DNA of 64,000 nucleotides from assembly GCF_023507705.1 (NCBI RefSeq), contig NZ_JALBGD010000003.1, positions 248,001 to 312,000 of the forward strand. The letters run 5' to 3'. Positions within the stretch are counted from its first letter, which is position 1, and each line of letters opens with the position of its first letter. Below the pieces are notes generated by a model, which saw only the letters and a program-made list of their open reading frames with translations, did no database searches and was not told the origin of the DNA. The stretch is from Stappia sp. WLB 29 (GTDB lineage: Bacteria > Pseudomonadota > Alphaproteobacteria > Rhizobiales > Stappiaceae). Shown piece by piece: positions 1 to 8,986 of the stretch. A program made the translations under genes and the position numbers.

Positions 1-83
1 TCAGCGGCGACACCTCGGACAATGATGAGGCCTGCGCGGTGGCGGGCATCGAAGCGGTCGGCTTCGGCGCCGACCGCGGCTGA
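1..83 (+). CDS. 3' end of an unidentified protein gene (cut by window start)
   Basis: An open frame enters at the left edge (first full codon at base 3) and ends at TGA 81-83. It gives about 26 residues rich in Asp, Glu, Ala and Gly, with the stretch DEACAVAGIEAVGFG. Codon third positions are mostly G or C, as in the neighbouring genes, which favours a real C-terminus. It converges on phaR, whose stop lies 27 bases further on. The fragment is too short to assign a family. Confidence 0.5.
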   Translation, partial: SGDTSDNDEACAVAGIEAVGFGADRG

Positions 84-110
84 CGTCGGAATCCGGCGGC
101 CGGCTGCGAA

Positions 111-710
111 CTACTCGCGGCTGCCGCCGGCGATGGCGTCGATTTTCTTCTGCATGTCGGCGAGCTGCTTCTTCAGCGCGTCGAGATCGTCGGCGCTCGC
201 AGGTCCGGCGCCTTTCGCAGGGTCTGCCGCCCGTGCCTGGGCTTCCCCTTCCTTTCCCGTGCCGAAGGGCAGGAACATGCGCATGGCGCGATCGAAGATC
301 TCCGCGTTGCGCTTCACCTGGTCCTCGATCGCATCGAAGGCTGTGGAGCCGAAGGCGTTGGCCATCTGCTCGCGCAGCTTGTCCTGCTCCCTGGTGAGCG
401 AGGATATCGAGAAGTCGAGATAGGACGGCACCACGTTCTGCATGCTGTCGCCATAGAAGCGGATCAGCTGACGCAGGAACGTGATCGGCAGCAGGTTCTG
501 CCCCTTGTTCTCTTGCTCGAAGATGATCTGGGTGAGCACGGAGCGGGTGATGTCGTCGCCCGTCTTCGCGTCGTAGACGACGAAATCTTCCTCGTCCTTC
601 ACCATCAGGGCGAGGTCTTCCAGCGTTACGTATGTGCTTGTCCCGGTGTTGTAGAGACGCCGGTTTGCGTATTTCTTGATGATGGTCGGCTCGTTGCTTT
701 TTGTAGCCAT
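111..710 (-). CDS. phaR: Polyhydroxyalkanoate synthesis regulator PhaR
   Basis: PhaR is a transcriptional repressor that links polyhydroxybutyrate (PHB) granule state to phasin and PHB gene expression. The 199-residue protein starts with the family hallmark: PTIIKKYANRRLYNT lies near residue 10, followed by YVTLEDLALMVKDEEDFVVYDA. This is the PHB/PHA accumulation regulator DNA-binding domain (about residues 8-70). A second accumulation-regulator domain follows (about 75-130, SVLTQIIFEQE and YGDSMQNVVPSYLD). The tail is Ala/Lys-rich and ends in a short coiled-coil-like helix (DDLDALKKQLADMQKKIDAI). The ATG at 708-710 was chosen because the conserved domain begins right after it; upstream in-frame sequence is Arg/Pro-rich and not conserved-looking. 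It diverges from phaA-phaB across 347 bp. Family assignment is firm; the regulated genes are inferred. Confidence 0.95.
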   Translation of the reverse strand: MATKSNEPTIIKKYANRRLYNTGTSTYVTLEDLALMVKDEEDFVVYDAKTGDDITRSVLTQIIFEQENKGQNLLPITFLRQLIRFYGDSMQNVVPSYLDFSISSLTREQDKLREQMANAFGSTAFDAIEDQVKRNAEIFDRAMRMFLPFGTGKEGEAQARAADPAKGAGPASADDLDALKKQLADMQKKIDAIAGGSRE

Positions 711-1057
711 GTCGATTTTCGGATCCCGGCTTCGCGCCCCGGCCCGCAAGCCGTTGCGGCATTCCTCCCTGGGTCGCGGCCGGCAGATCAACCTGCACCT
801 TCCGCGACTTTGTCCTGTCGCACGATAAGCCAATCGTGGGCGGGCGCACCACCGTTTTGTCAAACTTGTCAGGCGGCACCCGAACTGCACCGAAAGGATG
901 ACCCGGCGAGCGGGAAAATTGCCGATGGCTACGGGGTGTTGCGGTTGACACTTGGCGGGCGGGCGTCTCTAGTTTGCGAGAAACGCGCAGGCAGCCGAAC
1001 AATAACCAAGGGGATTGCTCGCGCCACGGGAGGTCCGGTTTTTCGGGAGATCATGAA
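711..1057. other. Divergent intergenic region between phaR and phaA
   Basis: This 347-bp gap holds no convincing gene. It must carry the promoters for phaR (leftward) and phaA-phaB (rightward). A good -35/-10 pair for phaA is listed separately. I saw no clear PhaR-type inverted repeat, though I could only search by eye. Confidence 0.5.
945..973 (+). promoter_or_regulatory. Candidate sigma-70 promoter of phaA-phaB
   Basis: A perfect -35 box TTGACA (945-950) is followed after 17 bases by TCTAGT (968-973), a weak but acceptable -10 for alphaproteobacteria. It lies about 85 bases upstream of the phaA start codon and points rightward. Confidence 0.45.
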
Positions 1058-2239
1058 ATGAGCGCATCCAACGACGTCGTCATCGTCAGCGCAACGCGTA
1101 CCGCTGTCGGATCCTTCAACGGCGCCTTCGCAAACACGCCCGCCCATGAGCTCGGGGCTGCGGCGATCCGCTCGGCACTCGAGCGCGCCTCGGTTGCTGC
1201 CGCCGATGTCGACGAGGTCGTGTTCGGCCAGGTGTTGACGGCCGGCCAGGGCCAGAACCCGGCGCGCCAGGCCGCCATTCTTGCCGGTATCCCCGACAGC
1301 GCGACCGCCTGGGTGCTGAACCAGGTCTGCGGTTCGGGCCTGCGCACCGTCGCCATCGCCATGCAGCAGATCGCTGCCGGAGATGCCTCCATCATCGTTG
1401 CCGGCGGCCAGGAGAACATGTCCCTGTCGCCGCACTGCGCCCATATGCGCGCCGGCTACAAGATGGGCGACTACAAGATGATCGACACGATGATCAAGGA
1501 TGGCCTGTGGGACGCCTTCAACGGCTACCACATGGGCCAGACGGCCGAGAATGTCGCACAGAAGTGGCAGATCTCCCGCGAGCAGCAGGACGAGTTTGCG
1601 GTCGCCTCGCAGAACAAGGCGGAAGCCGCACAGAAGGCCGGCCGCTTCAAGGACGAGATCACGCCGGTGACGATCAAGGAGCGCAAGGGAGACCGGATCG
1701 TCGAGGACGACGAGTATATCCGCCACGGCGCCAGCCTCGACAGCATGGCCAAGCTGCGCCCGGCCTTCGCTAAGGAAGGCTCGGTGACGGCGGGCAATGC
1801 GTCCGGTATCAACGACGGCGCGGCCGCGCTGGTGGTGATGAGCGCGGCAGAGGCTGCGCGCCGCGGCCTGACTCCTCTGGCGCGGGTCGCCTCCTGGGCA
1901 ACCGCCGGCGTCGATCCGACGATCATGGGCTCCGGCCCGATCCCGGCCTCGCGCAAGGCGCTGGCCAAGGCCGGCTGGAAGGTCGAGGACCTCGATCTCG
2001 TGGAGGCCAACGAGGCCTTTGCCGCCCAGGCCTGTGCGGTGAACAAGGACATGGGCTGGAACCCGGACATCGTGAACGTGAACGGCGGCGCGATCGCCAT
2101 CGGTCACCCGATCGGCGCCTCGGGCGCGCGCGTGCTCGTCACGCTGCTGCACGAGATGGCGCGCCGCGACGCCAAGAAGGGCCTGGCGACGCTGTGCATC
2201 GGCGGCGGCATGGGCGTGGCGCTCTGCGTGGAACGCTGA
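1058..2239 (+). CDS. phaA: Acetyl-CoA C-acetyltransferase (beta-ketothiolase)
   Basis: PhaA condenses two acetyl-CoA to acetoacetyl-CoA, the first step of polyhydroxybutyrate synthesis; it works in reverse in acetoacetyl-CoA breakdown. The 393-residue protein has the usual biosynthetic thiolase length. The acylated cysteine sits in [13 protein letters not shown] (about residue 90). The C-terminal catalytic signatures are [19 protein letters not shown] (His near 350) and [11 protein letters not shown] (Cys near 380). The ATG at 1058 follows the spacer GGAGATCATGAA, which supplies a ribosome-binding site; an upstream in-frame ATG at 974 would add unconserved residues. phaB follows 159 bases later on the same strand, so the pair is probably one transcript. 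The PHA synthase gene phaC is not in the window. Confidence 0.95.
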   Translation: MSASNDVVIVSATRTAVGSFNGAFANTPAHELGAAAIRSALERASVAAADVDEVVFGQVLTAGQGQNPARQAAILAGIPDSATAWVLNQVCGSGLRTVAIAMQQIAAGDASIIVAGGQENMSLSPHCAHMRAGYKMGDYKMIDTMIKDGLWDAFNGYHMGQTAENVAQKWQISREQQDEFAVASQNKAEAAQKAGRFKDEITPVTIKERKGDRIVEDDEYIRHGASLDSMAKLRPAFAKEGSVTAGNASGINDGAAALVVMSAAEAARRGLTPLARVASWATAGVDPTIMGSGPIPASRKALAKAGWKVEDLDLVEANEAFAAQACAVNKDMGWNPDIVNVNGGAIAIGHPIGASGARVLVTLLHEMARRDAKKGLATLCIGGGMGVALCVER

Positions 2240-2398
2240 CCATCATTTGATGGCGGGCGCTTGATGCCGGTCAAGGCACAGGCGGCCGCCATCGGCTGGA
2301 CTGCGGGCATGAGCCGGATCGGCTCTTCGCCTGCGACCGGCGACCGGGCCAGTCGGCGGCGGCTGGCACGGCAGCGCGAGCTGAACGGGAGGAAATGC

Positions 2399-3127
2399 AT
2401 GAGCAATGTGGCAATCGTGACGGGTGGTACGCGTGGCATCGGCGCCGCCATCTCCAAGGCCCTGAAGGCCGCAGGCTACACGGTGGCGGCGACCTATGCC
2501 GGCAACACCGAGAAGGCCGAGGCGTTCAAGGCGGAGACGGGCATCCACGTCTACAAGTGGGATGTCGCCGATCCCGAGGCCTGCAACCAGGGTGTGGCGC
2601 AGGTGGTTTCCGACCTCGGTGCCGTGGAGGTGCTCGTCAACAATGCAGGCATCACCCGTGACGGCTGGTTCCACAAGATGGACTTCGAGCAGTGGTCGGC
2701 GGTGATCCGCACCAATCTCGATTCCATGTTCACCATGACGCGCCCGGTCATCGACGGCATGCGCGAGCGTGGCCACGGCCGCATCATCAACATCTCGTCC
2801 ATAAACGGACAGAAGGGCCAGCTCGGCCAGACCAACTACTCGGCCGCCAAGGCCGGCGTGATCGGTTTCACCAAGGCGCTGGCTTCCGAAAACGCCCGCA
2901 AGGGCATCACGGTCAACGCCATCTGCCCGGGCTATATCGACACCGACATGGTGGCGGCGGTGCCGGAAAAGGTTCTGGAGGGGATCATCGCCGGCATTCC
3001 GGTCGGCCGGCTCGGCCAGGCGGAGGAGATCGCTGCGGCGGTTGCTTATCTTGCCTCGAAGGAAGCTGCGTTCATGACCGGTGCCGTGCTGACGATCAAT
3101 GGCGGCCAGTACTACGCCAACGGCTGA
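2399..3127 (+). CDS. phaB: Acetoacetyl-CoA reductase (NADPH-dependent)
   Basis: PhaB reduces acetoacetyl-CoA to (R)-3-hydroxybutyryl-CoA, the monomer polymerised by PHA synthase. It is a classical short-chain dehydrogenase of 242 residues. The Rossmann motif [10 protein letters not shown] lies near the N-terminus, NNAGIT near residue 85, the catalytic Ser in [12 protein letters not shown] and the YxxxK pair in NYSAAKAG (about 150-155). The C-terminal [17 protein letters not shown] ending is typical of PhaB. The ATG at 2399 lies just behind GGGAGGAAATGC, a strong ribosome-binding site; the frame is open further upstream but that part looks non-coding. The gene is second in phaA-phaB and is followed by a hairpin terminator. 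FabG is the main alternative; the partner phaA makes PhaB more likely. Confidence 0.94.
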   Translation: MSNVAIVTGGTRGIGAAISKALKAAGYTVAATYAGNTEKAEAFKAETGIHVYKWDVADPEACNQGVAQVVSDLGAVEVLVNNAGITRDGWFHKMDFEQWSAVIRTNLDSMFTMTRPVIDGMRERGHGRIINISSINGQKGQLGQTNYSAAKAGVIGFTKALASENARKGITVNAICPGYIDTDMVAAVPEKVLEGIIAGIPVGRLGQAEEIAAAVAYLASKEAAFMTGAVLTINGGQYYANG

Positions 3128-3154
3128 TCACGCGCGCGAGCGAACACGATCTCG

Positions 3155-3187
3155 AAAGGGCTCCTGCCTCGGGTAGGGGCCCTTTTT
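3155..3187 (+). terminator. Terminator after phaB
   Basis: A hairpin (AAAGGGCTCC... paired with ...GGGGCCCTTT, including G-T pairs) ends in a run of five T. It lies about 30 bases after the phaB stop codon. Confidence 0.7.
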
Positions 3188-3245
3188 CGTTGGTGTCCGC
3201 ACGAGGGGTGTCACGGCCGCGGCAGGATCTGCGAACCGCATAACG

Positions 3246-3279
3246 AAAGAGGCCGGCGCTTGCGCACCGGCCTCTTTTT
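3246..3279. terminator. Second terminator between phaB and rpmF (probably bidirectional)
   Basis: A perfect stem pairs AAAGAGGCCGG with CCGGCCTCTTT around the loop CGCTTGCGCA. Five T follow on the plus strand and three on the minus strand. It can therefore stop both phaB read-through and the convergent rpmF transcript. Confidence 0.75.
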
Positions 3280-3318
3280 CGCGTTTTCCAGGGCAGCCGT
3301 TTTGCGGCCGCCGCAGGA

Positions 3319-3504
3319 TCACACGTCGTCCTTCACCGCCAGGATCTGGCGGCCCCGGTACATGCCCGTCTTCAGGTCGACGTGATGCGGGCGGCGAAGT
3401 TCGCCCGAATCCTTGTCCTCGACATAGGTCGGCTGCTTCAGGGCGTCCGCGGAGCGACGCGCGCCGCGCTTCATGCGCGTGGTTTTTCTCTTCGGAACGG
3501 CCAT
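3319..3504 (-). CDS. rpmF: 50S ribosomal protein L32
   Basis: L32 is a small protein of the large ribosomal subunit. The 61-residue product begins [20 protein letters not shown], the typical L32 start, and is very basic in its first half. The usual cysteine zinc-ribbon of some L32 proteins is absent (no Cys at all), as in many alphaproteobacterial versions. Its C-terminal part ([15 protein letters not shown]) is also typical of the group. It lies downstream of mtgA on the same strand but 167 bases away, with its own promoter-like sequence between. Identity is secure. Confidence 0.97.
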   Translation of the reverse strand: MAVPKRKTTRMKRGARRSADALKQPTYVEDKDSGELRRPHHVDLKTGMYRGRQILAVKDDV

Positions 3505-3592
3505 TGTCGTACTCTCCGTCGTGCAATATCCCGCGAAACCCGGACCGGGTCAGCCCGGGGCGTGGGTCTACACGGTGTGCAGGAATGGCGGG

Positions 3593-3622
3593 CTTATACC
3601 GGACCTTTTGCCGCTTTGCCAG
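3593..3622 (-). promoter_or_regulatory. Candidate promoter of rpmF
   Basis: Read on the minus strand, CTGGCA (3617-3622) and TATAAG (3593-3598) are separated by 18 bases. The -10 match is good and the -35 match is partial. It lies about 90 bases upstream of the rpmF start codon. Confidence 0.4.
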
Positions 3623-3671
3623 CCCGAAAGTCAGAAAATTTGTCGTGTCCGGGCGATTCTTTCCGTCGCGA

Positions 3672-4391
3672 TCAGGGGCCAAAACCGGGGATGCAGTCCA
3701 GATGCGGCTCGATCGCCGCGGCCCGGCCGCGATTGATCCGCGCCAGCCGGTCGTGGCCGGGGCGCGGCCGGGCCGGATTGCGGGCGATCGGGTTGGGAAG
3801 CGCCGTGGCCAAGCGCGCCGCTTCCGTACGATCGAGGTCCTTCGCGGGCTTGCCGAACCAGGCCTGCGCAGCGGCTTCCGCCCCGAAGACGCCTTCACCC
3901 CATTCCGCGATGTTGAGGTAGATTTCCAGGATCCGCCGCTTGGTCAGCATGGCGTCGATCATCAGCGCCAGCGGCAGTTCCACGGCCTTGCGGACATAGC
4001 TGCGGTCGTTCCACAGGAACAGGTTCTTGGCGACCTGCATGGTGATGGTCGAGGCGCCGCGCACGTTGTCGCCGTCGTTCAGCGCGGCGATCTGGCTCTC
4101 CAGTGCCTCCCAGTCGACGCCGCCATGCTGGCAGAAGCGGGCATCCTCCGAGGCGACGACGGACCGCACGAGATGCGGAGAGATTGCGTCGAGGGACACA
4201 TAGTCGCGATCGACCCAGAGCCCCTGGACATAGCGGGCGAGCATCAGCGTACTGACGGGCGGCACCACGGCCCAAAGCAGGGTCAGGACGGGCGGCAGCA
4301 GCACAATGGCGAGAAGCGTACGCAGCACGATCCGCCGCAATCGCCTGCGGCGCGGCCGCCGCGTCTCGCTCCTGACTTCGCCTTCGCTCAT
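3672..4391 (-). CDS. mtgA: Monofunctional biosynthetic peptidoglycan transglycosylase
   Basis: MtgA polymerises lipid II into glycan strands at the periplasmic face of the inner membrane. The 239-residue protein has an Arg-rich cytoplasmic start, one membrane anchor (about residues 20-47, IVLRTLLAIVLLPPVLTLLW) and a GT51 domain. Diagnostic motifs are VASEDARFCQHGGVDWEAL (catalytic Glu in EDARF), GASTITMQVAKNLFLW and RKAVELPLALMIDAMLTKRRILEIYLN, followed by AEWGEGVFGAEAAAQAWFGK. There is no penicillin-binding transpeptidase domain. The ATG at 4389-4391 places the basic stretch directly before the membrane segment. It is transcribed away from ispA, with 216 bases between the two starts. Confidence 0.95.
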   Translation of the reverse strand: MSEGEVRSETRRPRRRRLRRIVLRTLLAIVLLPPVLTLLWAVVPPVSTLMLARYVQGLWVDRDYVSLDAISPHLVRSVVASEDARFCQHGGVDWEALESQIAALNDGDNVRGASTITMQVAKNLFLWNDRSYVRKAVELPLALMIDAMLTKRRILEIYLNIAEWGEGVFGAEAAAQAWFGKPAKDLDRTEAARLATALPNPIARNPARPRPGHDRLARINRGRAAAIEPHLDCIPGFGP

Positions 4392-4607
4392 TCGCCCCCG
4401 CCGTCCGCCGTGCCGATCCCCTCGCGCACGGTGCCACACTGTGGCGAGGGAATACAGGTTGGCAATGTCTCAGACAACAGATGGTCGTCTGCCGCCACCG
4501 AACCTTCCTGGAAGTGGTTGACCTTCGCCGGGTTTTTCGACACTGAGGCGAGGCGCCGGCGGATCGAGGCCGGCCCCCGTTCCTTAAGGTTTTCCGGAGC
4601 CGTTCCC

Positions 4608-5513
4608 GTGACTGCCGATGCCGCCGACCAGCTTGCCGCCGATGCAGGGCGGTTCGAGGCAATGCTCGACAACCTGCTTGCCTTGCAGCCGTGCGAAGAG
4701 GAGCCGGCGCGTCCCGACCGGCTCGTCGAAGCAATGCGCTATGCGGTGCTCGGGGGCGGCAAGCGGCTGCGCCCGGGTCTGATGATCGCGGCGGCGCGGC
4801 TTTTCGGTCGCGACGACGAGGGCGTGCTCGTCGCGGCCGCCGCTCTAGAATGCATCCACTGCTATTCGCTCGTCCATGACGATCTTCCGGCGATGGACGA
4901 CGACGACCTGCGCCGCGGCCGGCCGACGGTTCACCGCGCCTTCGACGAGGCGACGGCGATCCTTGCCGGCGATGCGCTGCTGACGCTGGCCTTCGATCTC
5001 GTCGCCGATCCGCGGGTGCATGCAGATGCCGGCGTCCGGCTGTCGGCGTCGTGCGACCTGGCGCGCGCCGCCGGTGTCGGCGGCATGGCGGGCGGGCAGA
5101 TGCTCGATCTTGCGGCCGAGCACAGCGCGCTCGGCGAGGCGGAGATCCGCCTGTTGCAGTCGATGAAGACCGGCGCGCTGATCCGCTATGCAGCGCGCAC
5201 CGGCGCACGCCTTGCCGGCGCGTCCAGCGAGGATGTCGAGAGGTTGACCCGGTTCGGCGAGGTGATCGGCCTTGCGTTTCAACTGGCCGACGACCTGCTC
5301 GACGTCGAGGGCGATGCGGTTGCGCTCGGCAAGGCGGCCGGCAAGGATGCGGCGGCCGGCAAGGCGACGCTGGTCGCGCTCAAGGGCGCCGAGTGGACAC
5401 GCGCGGAGCTTTCCCGGCTGGTGGGCGAGGCGGAGACGCTGCTGGTGCCTTACGGGACCCGCGCGGCGCCGCTTGCGGGGCTTGCCCGGTTCGTTGCTGC
5501 TCGCGACCGCTGA
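4608..5513 (+). CDS. ispA: Geranyl/farnesyl diphosphate synthase (polyprenyl synthetase)
   Basis: This enzyme condenses isopentenyl diphosphate with allylic diphosphates to give farnesyl diphosphate, precursor of quinones, undecaprenol and hopanoids. The 301-residue length fits the IspA family. Residues GGGKRLRPG (about 49-57) bind isopentenyl diphosphate. The first Asp-rich motif is DDLPAMDDDDLRRGRPT (about 91-107) and the second is FQLADDLLDVEGD (about 232-244). The frame is open far upstream, but no conserved sequence is there. I chose the GTG at 4608 because CCGGAG sits at ribosome-binding distance and the length then matches the family. No partner genes such as dxs or xseB adjoin it; the next gene is convergent. 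Confidence 0.9.
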   Translation: MTADAADQLAADAGRFEAMLDNLLALQPCEEEPARPDRLVEAMRYAVLGGGKRLRPGLMIAAARLFGRDDEGVLVAAAALECIHCYSLVHDDLPAMDDDDLRRGRPTVHRAFDEATAILAGDALLTLAFDLVADPRVHADAGVRLSASCDLARAAGVGGMAGGQMLDLAAEHSALGEAEIRLLQSMKTGALIRYAARTGARLAGASSEDVERLTRFGEVIGLAFQLADDLLDVEGDAVALGKAAGKDAAAGKATLVALKGAEWTRAELSRLVGEAETLLVPYGTRAAPLAGLARFVAARDR

Positions 5514-5541
5514 GGGTCCCGACCGCCCGGATTTCACCATT

Positions 5542-6237
5542 TCAGCCGACAAAGCTGCGCATGTGGAAGCTCCCGGCTTCCGGCGACTGCGCATGTGCGC
5601 GACCGAAAGGGCAGGCATGCCTTGCGAGGCAGCCAGCGTGGCAGGGCGCGGCAGGGTTCGCCCGCAGATAAGCCAGACAGCGCGGCACGTCGTAGCCGGC
5701 TTCCGACAGGGCGCCGGCTGGGCAAGCGGACATGCAGGGCGTGCCGGAGCAGGCCGGGCAGGGGCCTTCTGCGGGTGACGCCGCGGGTACGGCCAACGGC
5801 TCCGACGACAGGAAGGCCGCACGCAGGCCTGCCCAGGGGCCGAACTCGCGATGCGCCAGCACACCCATCGGCGAGCGCGAGAAACCGCCGGCCCTCAGTG
5901 TCCAGCGCTGGAAGGGATGGTAGGGAGGGCCTTCGAAGGGAAAGACGATGCCGAGGCCCTCGCTCTCGGCCAACCCGGTCAGGACCCGGCGCGTGAAGCG
6001 ATCCAGCGGGTCCGGCAGGCCGTCGGCCGCTTCGGGACTGCTTGCGAAGACTTCGAAGAGGGCGTTGGAAAGACTGCCGACAACGAATACCGCACGGGCA
6101 GCATGGCCTGTCCCGGTGTGGGGCACCTCGTCCTCCGGGACGGGCTCGAACCGGCCGAGCAGGCAAAACCCGGCGCGAGCGAGCCCGTCGCCGAGACCGG
6201 CGAGCCAGGCGGCATCCCGCGCCGGGTGCGATGTCAC
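5542..6237 (-). CDS. Cysteine-rich ferredoxin-like protein coupled to argG
   Basis: This 231-residue protein has two parts. The N-terminal 150 residues ([20 protein letters not shown]..., [19 protein letters not shown]) carry no motif I recognise. The C-terminal part has eight cysteines: [14 protein letters not shown] (160-172), then Cys187, Cys199, Cys203 and Cys209 ([10 protein letters not shown]). The spacing suggests one or two Fe-S clusters, roughly as in the C-terminus of epoxyqueuosine reductase, but the QueG catalytic domain is missing. The start is GTG at 6237, which overlaps the argG TGA by four bases, so translation is probably coupled to argG. Related proteins in alphaproteobacteria are usually named ferredoxin. 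Its function is not known to me. Confidence 0.7.
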   Translation of the reverse strand: MTSHPARDAAWLAGLGDGLARAGFCLLGRFEPVPEDEVPHTGTGHAARAVFVVGSLSNALFEVFASSPEAADGLPDPLDRFTRRVLTGLAESEGLGIVFPFEGPPYHPFQRWTLRAGGFSRSPMGVLAHREFGPWAGLRAAFLSSEPLAVPAASPAEGPCPACSGTPCMSACPAGALSEAGYDVPRCLAYLRANPAAPCHAGCLARHACPFGRAHAQSPEAGSFHMRSFVG

Positions 6238-7454
6238 TTCAGCCGGTCGCGCTTGGCCAGGGTGCGCAGGCGCAGGGCGTTCAGGCGGATGAAGCCGGCC
6301 GCGTCCTTCTGGTCGTAGGCGCCGCGATCGTCCTCGAACGTCACCAGCTCCTCGGAGTAGAGCGAGTAGGGCGACTGGCGGCCGACGACGATGACGTTGC
6401 CCTTGTAGAGCTTGAGGCGGACCTCGCCGGCGACCTTTTCCTGGCTCTTGTCGATAGCTGCCTGCAGCATCTCGCGCTCCGGCGAGAACCAGAAGCCGTT
6501 GTAGATGAGCTCCGCATAGCGCGGCATCAGTTCGTCCTTCAGGTGGCTGGCGCCGCGGTCCAGGGTGATCGACTCGATCGCCCGGTGGGCGGTGAGCAGG
6601 ATCGTGCCGCCCGGCGTCTCGTAGACGCCGCGCGACTTCATGCCGACGAAGCGGTTCTCGACGAGGTCGAGGCGGCCGATGCCGTTCTCGCGGCCATACT
6701 CGTTCAGCTTGGCGAAGAGGGTTGCCGGCGACAGCTTCTCGCCGTTGAGCGACACGGCGTCGCCCTTCTCGAAGCCGATGGTGACCTCGGTGGGAACGTC
6801 CGGCGCCTCCATCGGGTCGACGGTGCGCTGGTAGACATATGCCGGCGGCTCCTCCCACGGATCCTCGAGAACCTTACCCTCGGACGAGGAGTGCAGCATG
6901 TTGGCGTCGACCGAGAACGGCGCCTCGCCGCGCTTGTCCTTCGGCACCGGAATCTGGTGCTGCTCGGCGAATTCGATGAGGTCGGTACGGGACTTGAAGG
7001 TCCAGTCGCGCCACGGGGCGATGACCTTGATGTCCGGGTCGAGCGCATAGGCCGACAGCTCGAAGCGGACCTGATCGTTGCCCTTGCCGGTGGCGCCGTG
7101 GGCGATCGCGTCGGCGCCGGTCTCGTGGGCGATCTCGATCAGCCGCTTGGAGATCAGCGGGCGGGCGATGGAGGTGCCGAGCAGGTAGACGCCCTCGTAG
7201 ACGGCATTGGCACGGAACATCGGGAAGACGAAGTCGCGGATGAATTCCTCGCGCAAATCGTCGATATGGATTTCCTTGATGCCGAGCAGCTCGGCCTTCT
7301 TGCGCGCCGGCTCCAGTTCCTCGCCCTGGCCGAGGTCGGCGGTGAAGGTCACCACTTCGCAGCCGTATTCGGTCTGCAGCCACTTCAGGATGATCGAGGT
7401 ATCGAGGCCGCCGGAATAGGCGAGCACCACCTTCTTGATGTCTTTGTGTGCCAT
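6234..7454 (-). CDS. argG: Argininosuccinate synthase
   Basis: ArgG joins citrulline and aspartate, using ATP, to argininosuccinate in arginine synthesis. The 406-residue protein matches the usual length. The ATP pyrophosphatase P-loop is AYSGGLDTS (residues 12-20). Substrate-binding stretches include [31 protein letters not shown] and APWRDW. The ATG at 7452-7454 is the natural start, since [16 protein letters not shown] is the typical N-terminus. The 3' end overlaps the ferredoxin-like gene by four bases. About 150 bases without a gene lie upstream and should hold the promoter. argH is not in the window. Confidence 0.97.
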   Translation of the reverse strand: MAHKDIKKVVLAYSGGLDTSIILKWLQTEYGCEVVTFTADLGQGEELEPARKKAELLGIKEIHIDDLREEFIRDFVFPMFRANAVYEGVYLLGTSIARPLISKRLIEIAHETGADAIAHGATGKGNDQVRFELSAYALDPDIKVIAPWRDWTFKSRTDLIEFAEQHQIPVPKDKRGEAPFSVDANMLHSSSEGKVLEDPWEEPPAYVYQRTVDPMEAPDVPTEVTIGFEKGDAVSLNGEKLSPATLFAKLNEYGRENGIGRLDLVENRFVGMKSRGVYETPGGTILLTAHRAIESITLDRGASHLKDELMPRYAELIYNGFWFSPEREMLQAAIDKSQEKVAGEVRLKLYKGNVIVVGRQSPYSLYSEELVTFEDDRGAYDQKDAAGFIRLNALRLRTLAKRDRLK

Positions 7455-7608
7455 GGGGTCCGTAGTTCCAGTCCTGGGCAGGTTGAGGGGATCCGTGCGC
7501 CGGCACGGGCCGGCAGGTCGCCGCTGGTGAAATTCGCGCGCACTGTAGCCCTTGGGCGCCGGAGCGCAAGCCGGGAAACCCCGAAGCGCTGCGGTTCCGC
7601 GCCGAAAT

Positions 7609-8040
7609 TCAGCCGCGTGGAACGGGCCGCCAGCCGGGAGGTGCCATCTCGAAGCCGGCAAACTCGAAGCCGGGCGCCACGGTGCAACCGACCAGCGTCC
7701 AGCGGCCGAGGCTTTCGGCCGTCTGCCACGCTCCTGCCGGCACGATGCCTTGCGGGTGCTGGCCGGCAGCGAGGTCGTTCCCCAGACGCATGGCACGGGC
7801 ATCGTGTCCGTTCTCCGAGATGGTCAGGGCGAGCGGCCCGCCGGCATGCCAGTGCCAGATCTCGACTGCATCCACACGGTGCCAGGCCGACAATTCGCCA
7901 GCCTCCAGCAGGTAGTAGATGGCGGTCGACCGGGCGCGGCCCGCGGCATCCGTCTCGCTGTCGCGGAACGTCTCCCGGTAGTGCCCGCCTTCGGGATGCG
8001 GCGCGAGGCCGAGCATCGAGATGATCTCGGCGGCGGTCAT
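7609..8040 (-). CDS. DUF985 cupin-domain protein
   Basis: The 143-residue protein is a single small beta-barrel of the DUF985 cupin group. Recognisable stretches are [18 protein letters not shown] near the start, [28 protein letters not shown] in the centre (histidines able to hold a metal) and [19 protein letters not shown] at the end. The ATG at 8038-8040 gives a complete domain. It follows gloB by 37 bases on the same strand, so the two are probably co-transcribed. Members of this family have no settled biochemical role; a carbohydrate or small-molecule ligand is only a guess. Confidence 0.85.
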   Translation of the reverse strand: MTAAEIISMLGLAPHPEGGHYRETFRDSETDAAGRARSTAIYYLLEAGELSAWHRVDAVEIWHWHAGGPLALTISENGHDARAMRLGNDLAAGQHPQGIVPAGAWQTAESLGRWTLVGCTVAPGFEFAGFEMAPPGWRPVPRG

Positions 8041-8077
8041 GTCGGCGTCGAACACGGCGGTCGGCTCCAGCGGGCGG

Positions 8078-8875
8078 TCAGAACGTGTCCTTGCGGCGCC
8101 GGATCTCGGCAAAGACCGCCGCATCGCTTGCCCCTTCGAGGCCCAGGTGCTTGCGGATGGCCGGGTCGCCGGGCCGCAGGAACGGATTTGTCGCCAGTTC
8201 TGCCGCCATCGTCGTCGGCAGCGTCGGCAAGCCCTTCTGCCGCAGGCTCTCCACCTCGGCAACACGCGCCTTCAAGGCGGCGTTGTCCGGATCGACAGTC
8301 AGCGCAAAGCGGGCGTTGGAGAGGGTATATTCATGACCGCAATGGATGGAGGTCTGCGGCGGCAGCAGGCGGGCGAGCTTTTCGAGCGAAGCCCACATCA
8401 TGGCCGGATCGCCCTCGAAGATGCGGCCGCAGCCGAGCGAGAACAACGTGTCGCCGGTATGGGCGAAGGAGAGTTCCGGCGCCCACCACGAGATCTGGTC
8501 GAGCGTATGGCCGGGCGTGCCGATCGCCTTGAAGGCGATCCCCGCGACCGTGATCTCGTCACCGTCTTCCACAAAGGCGTCGAGCCCGGCGATCTTGTCG
8601 CGGGACAGAGCGGGGCCGGTGGCGCGGGCACCGGTATCGGCCTTGAGCTTCTCCAGCCCCTGGACATGGTCCCAGTGATGGTGGGTGACGAGAATATCCG
8701 TCAGCGTCCAGCCGGTTTCCCTCAGCACCTCCTTGTAGGGATCGGGGTGAGGCACGTCGATGGCGATTGTGCCGCCCGGTCCGCTTGCGCTTTCCGGCAC
8801 ATGGACAAGGACGCCGAAATTGTCGTCGAGACAGGTGAACTGGCGGATTACCGCTCGCCTGATGTCAGCGCTCAT
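8078..8875 (-). CDS. gloB: Hydroxyacylglutathione hydrolase (glyoxalase II)
   Basis: GloB hydrolyses S-lactoylglutathione to lactate and glutathione, the second step of methylglyoxal detoxification. The 265-residue protein is a metallo-beta-lactamase fold. The two-metal motif THxHxDH is present as THHHWDH (64-70). Further metal ligands lie in GTPGHTLDQ, FAHTGDTLFSLGCGRIFEG and IHCGHEYT. The glyoxalase II C-terminal domain is complete (ATNPFLRPGDPAIRKHL). The ATG at 8873-8875 starts MSADIRRAVIRQF, typical of rhizobial GloB. The lacI-type gene upstream ends 111 bases away, so gloB likely has its own promoter and heads a gloB-DUF985 pair. Confidence 0.94.
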   Translation of the reverse strand: MSADIRRAVIRQFTCLDDNFGVLVHVPESASGPGGTIAIDVPHPDPYKEVLRETGWTLTDILVTHHHWDHVQGLEKLKADTGARATGPALSRDKIAGLDAFVEDGDEITVAGIAFKAIGTPGHTLDQISWWAPELSFAHTGDTLFSLGCGRIFEGDPAMMWASLEKLARLLPPQTSIHCGHEYTLSNARFALTVDPDNAALKARVAEVESLRQKGLPTLPTTMAAELATNPFLRPGDPAIRKHLGLEGASDAAVFAEIRRRKDTF

Positions 8876-8986
8876 GATGTCGTCCTCCGTGTGGTGAAAC
8901 ATGCTCCGCCGAGGCGTATTCCCCGCAGGTAGCATCTTTCTGCCTTCGGCGGCAGACCTGGCCAACCGCTAAGGCAGGCTGAGCGG

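Noticed and set aside
3504-4607. Long upstream extension of the ispA frame
   Set aside because: It runs antisense through mtgA and has no polyprenyl-synthase similarity; the GTG at 4608 gives the normal length.
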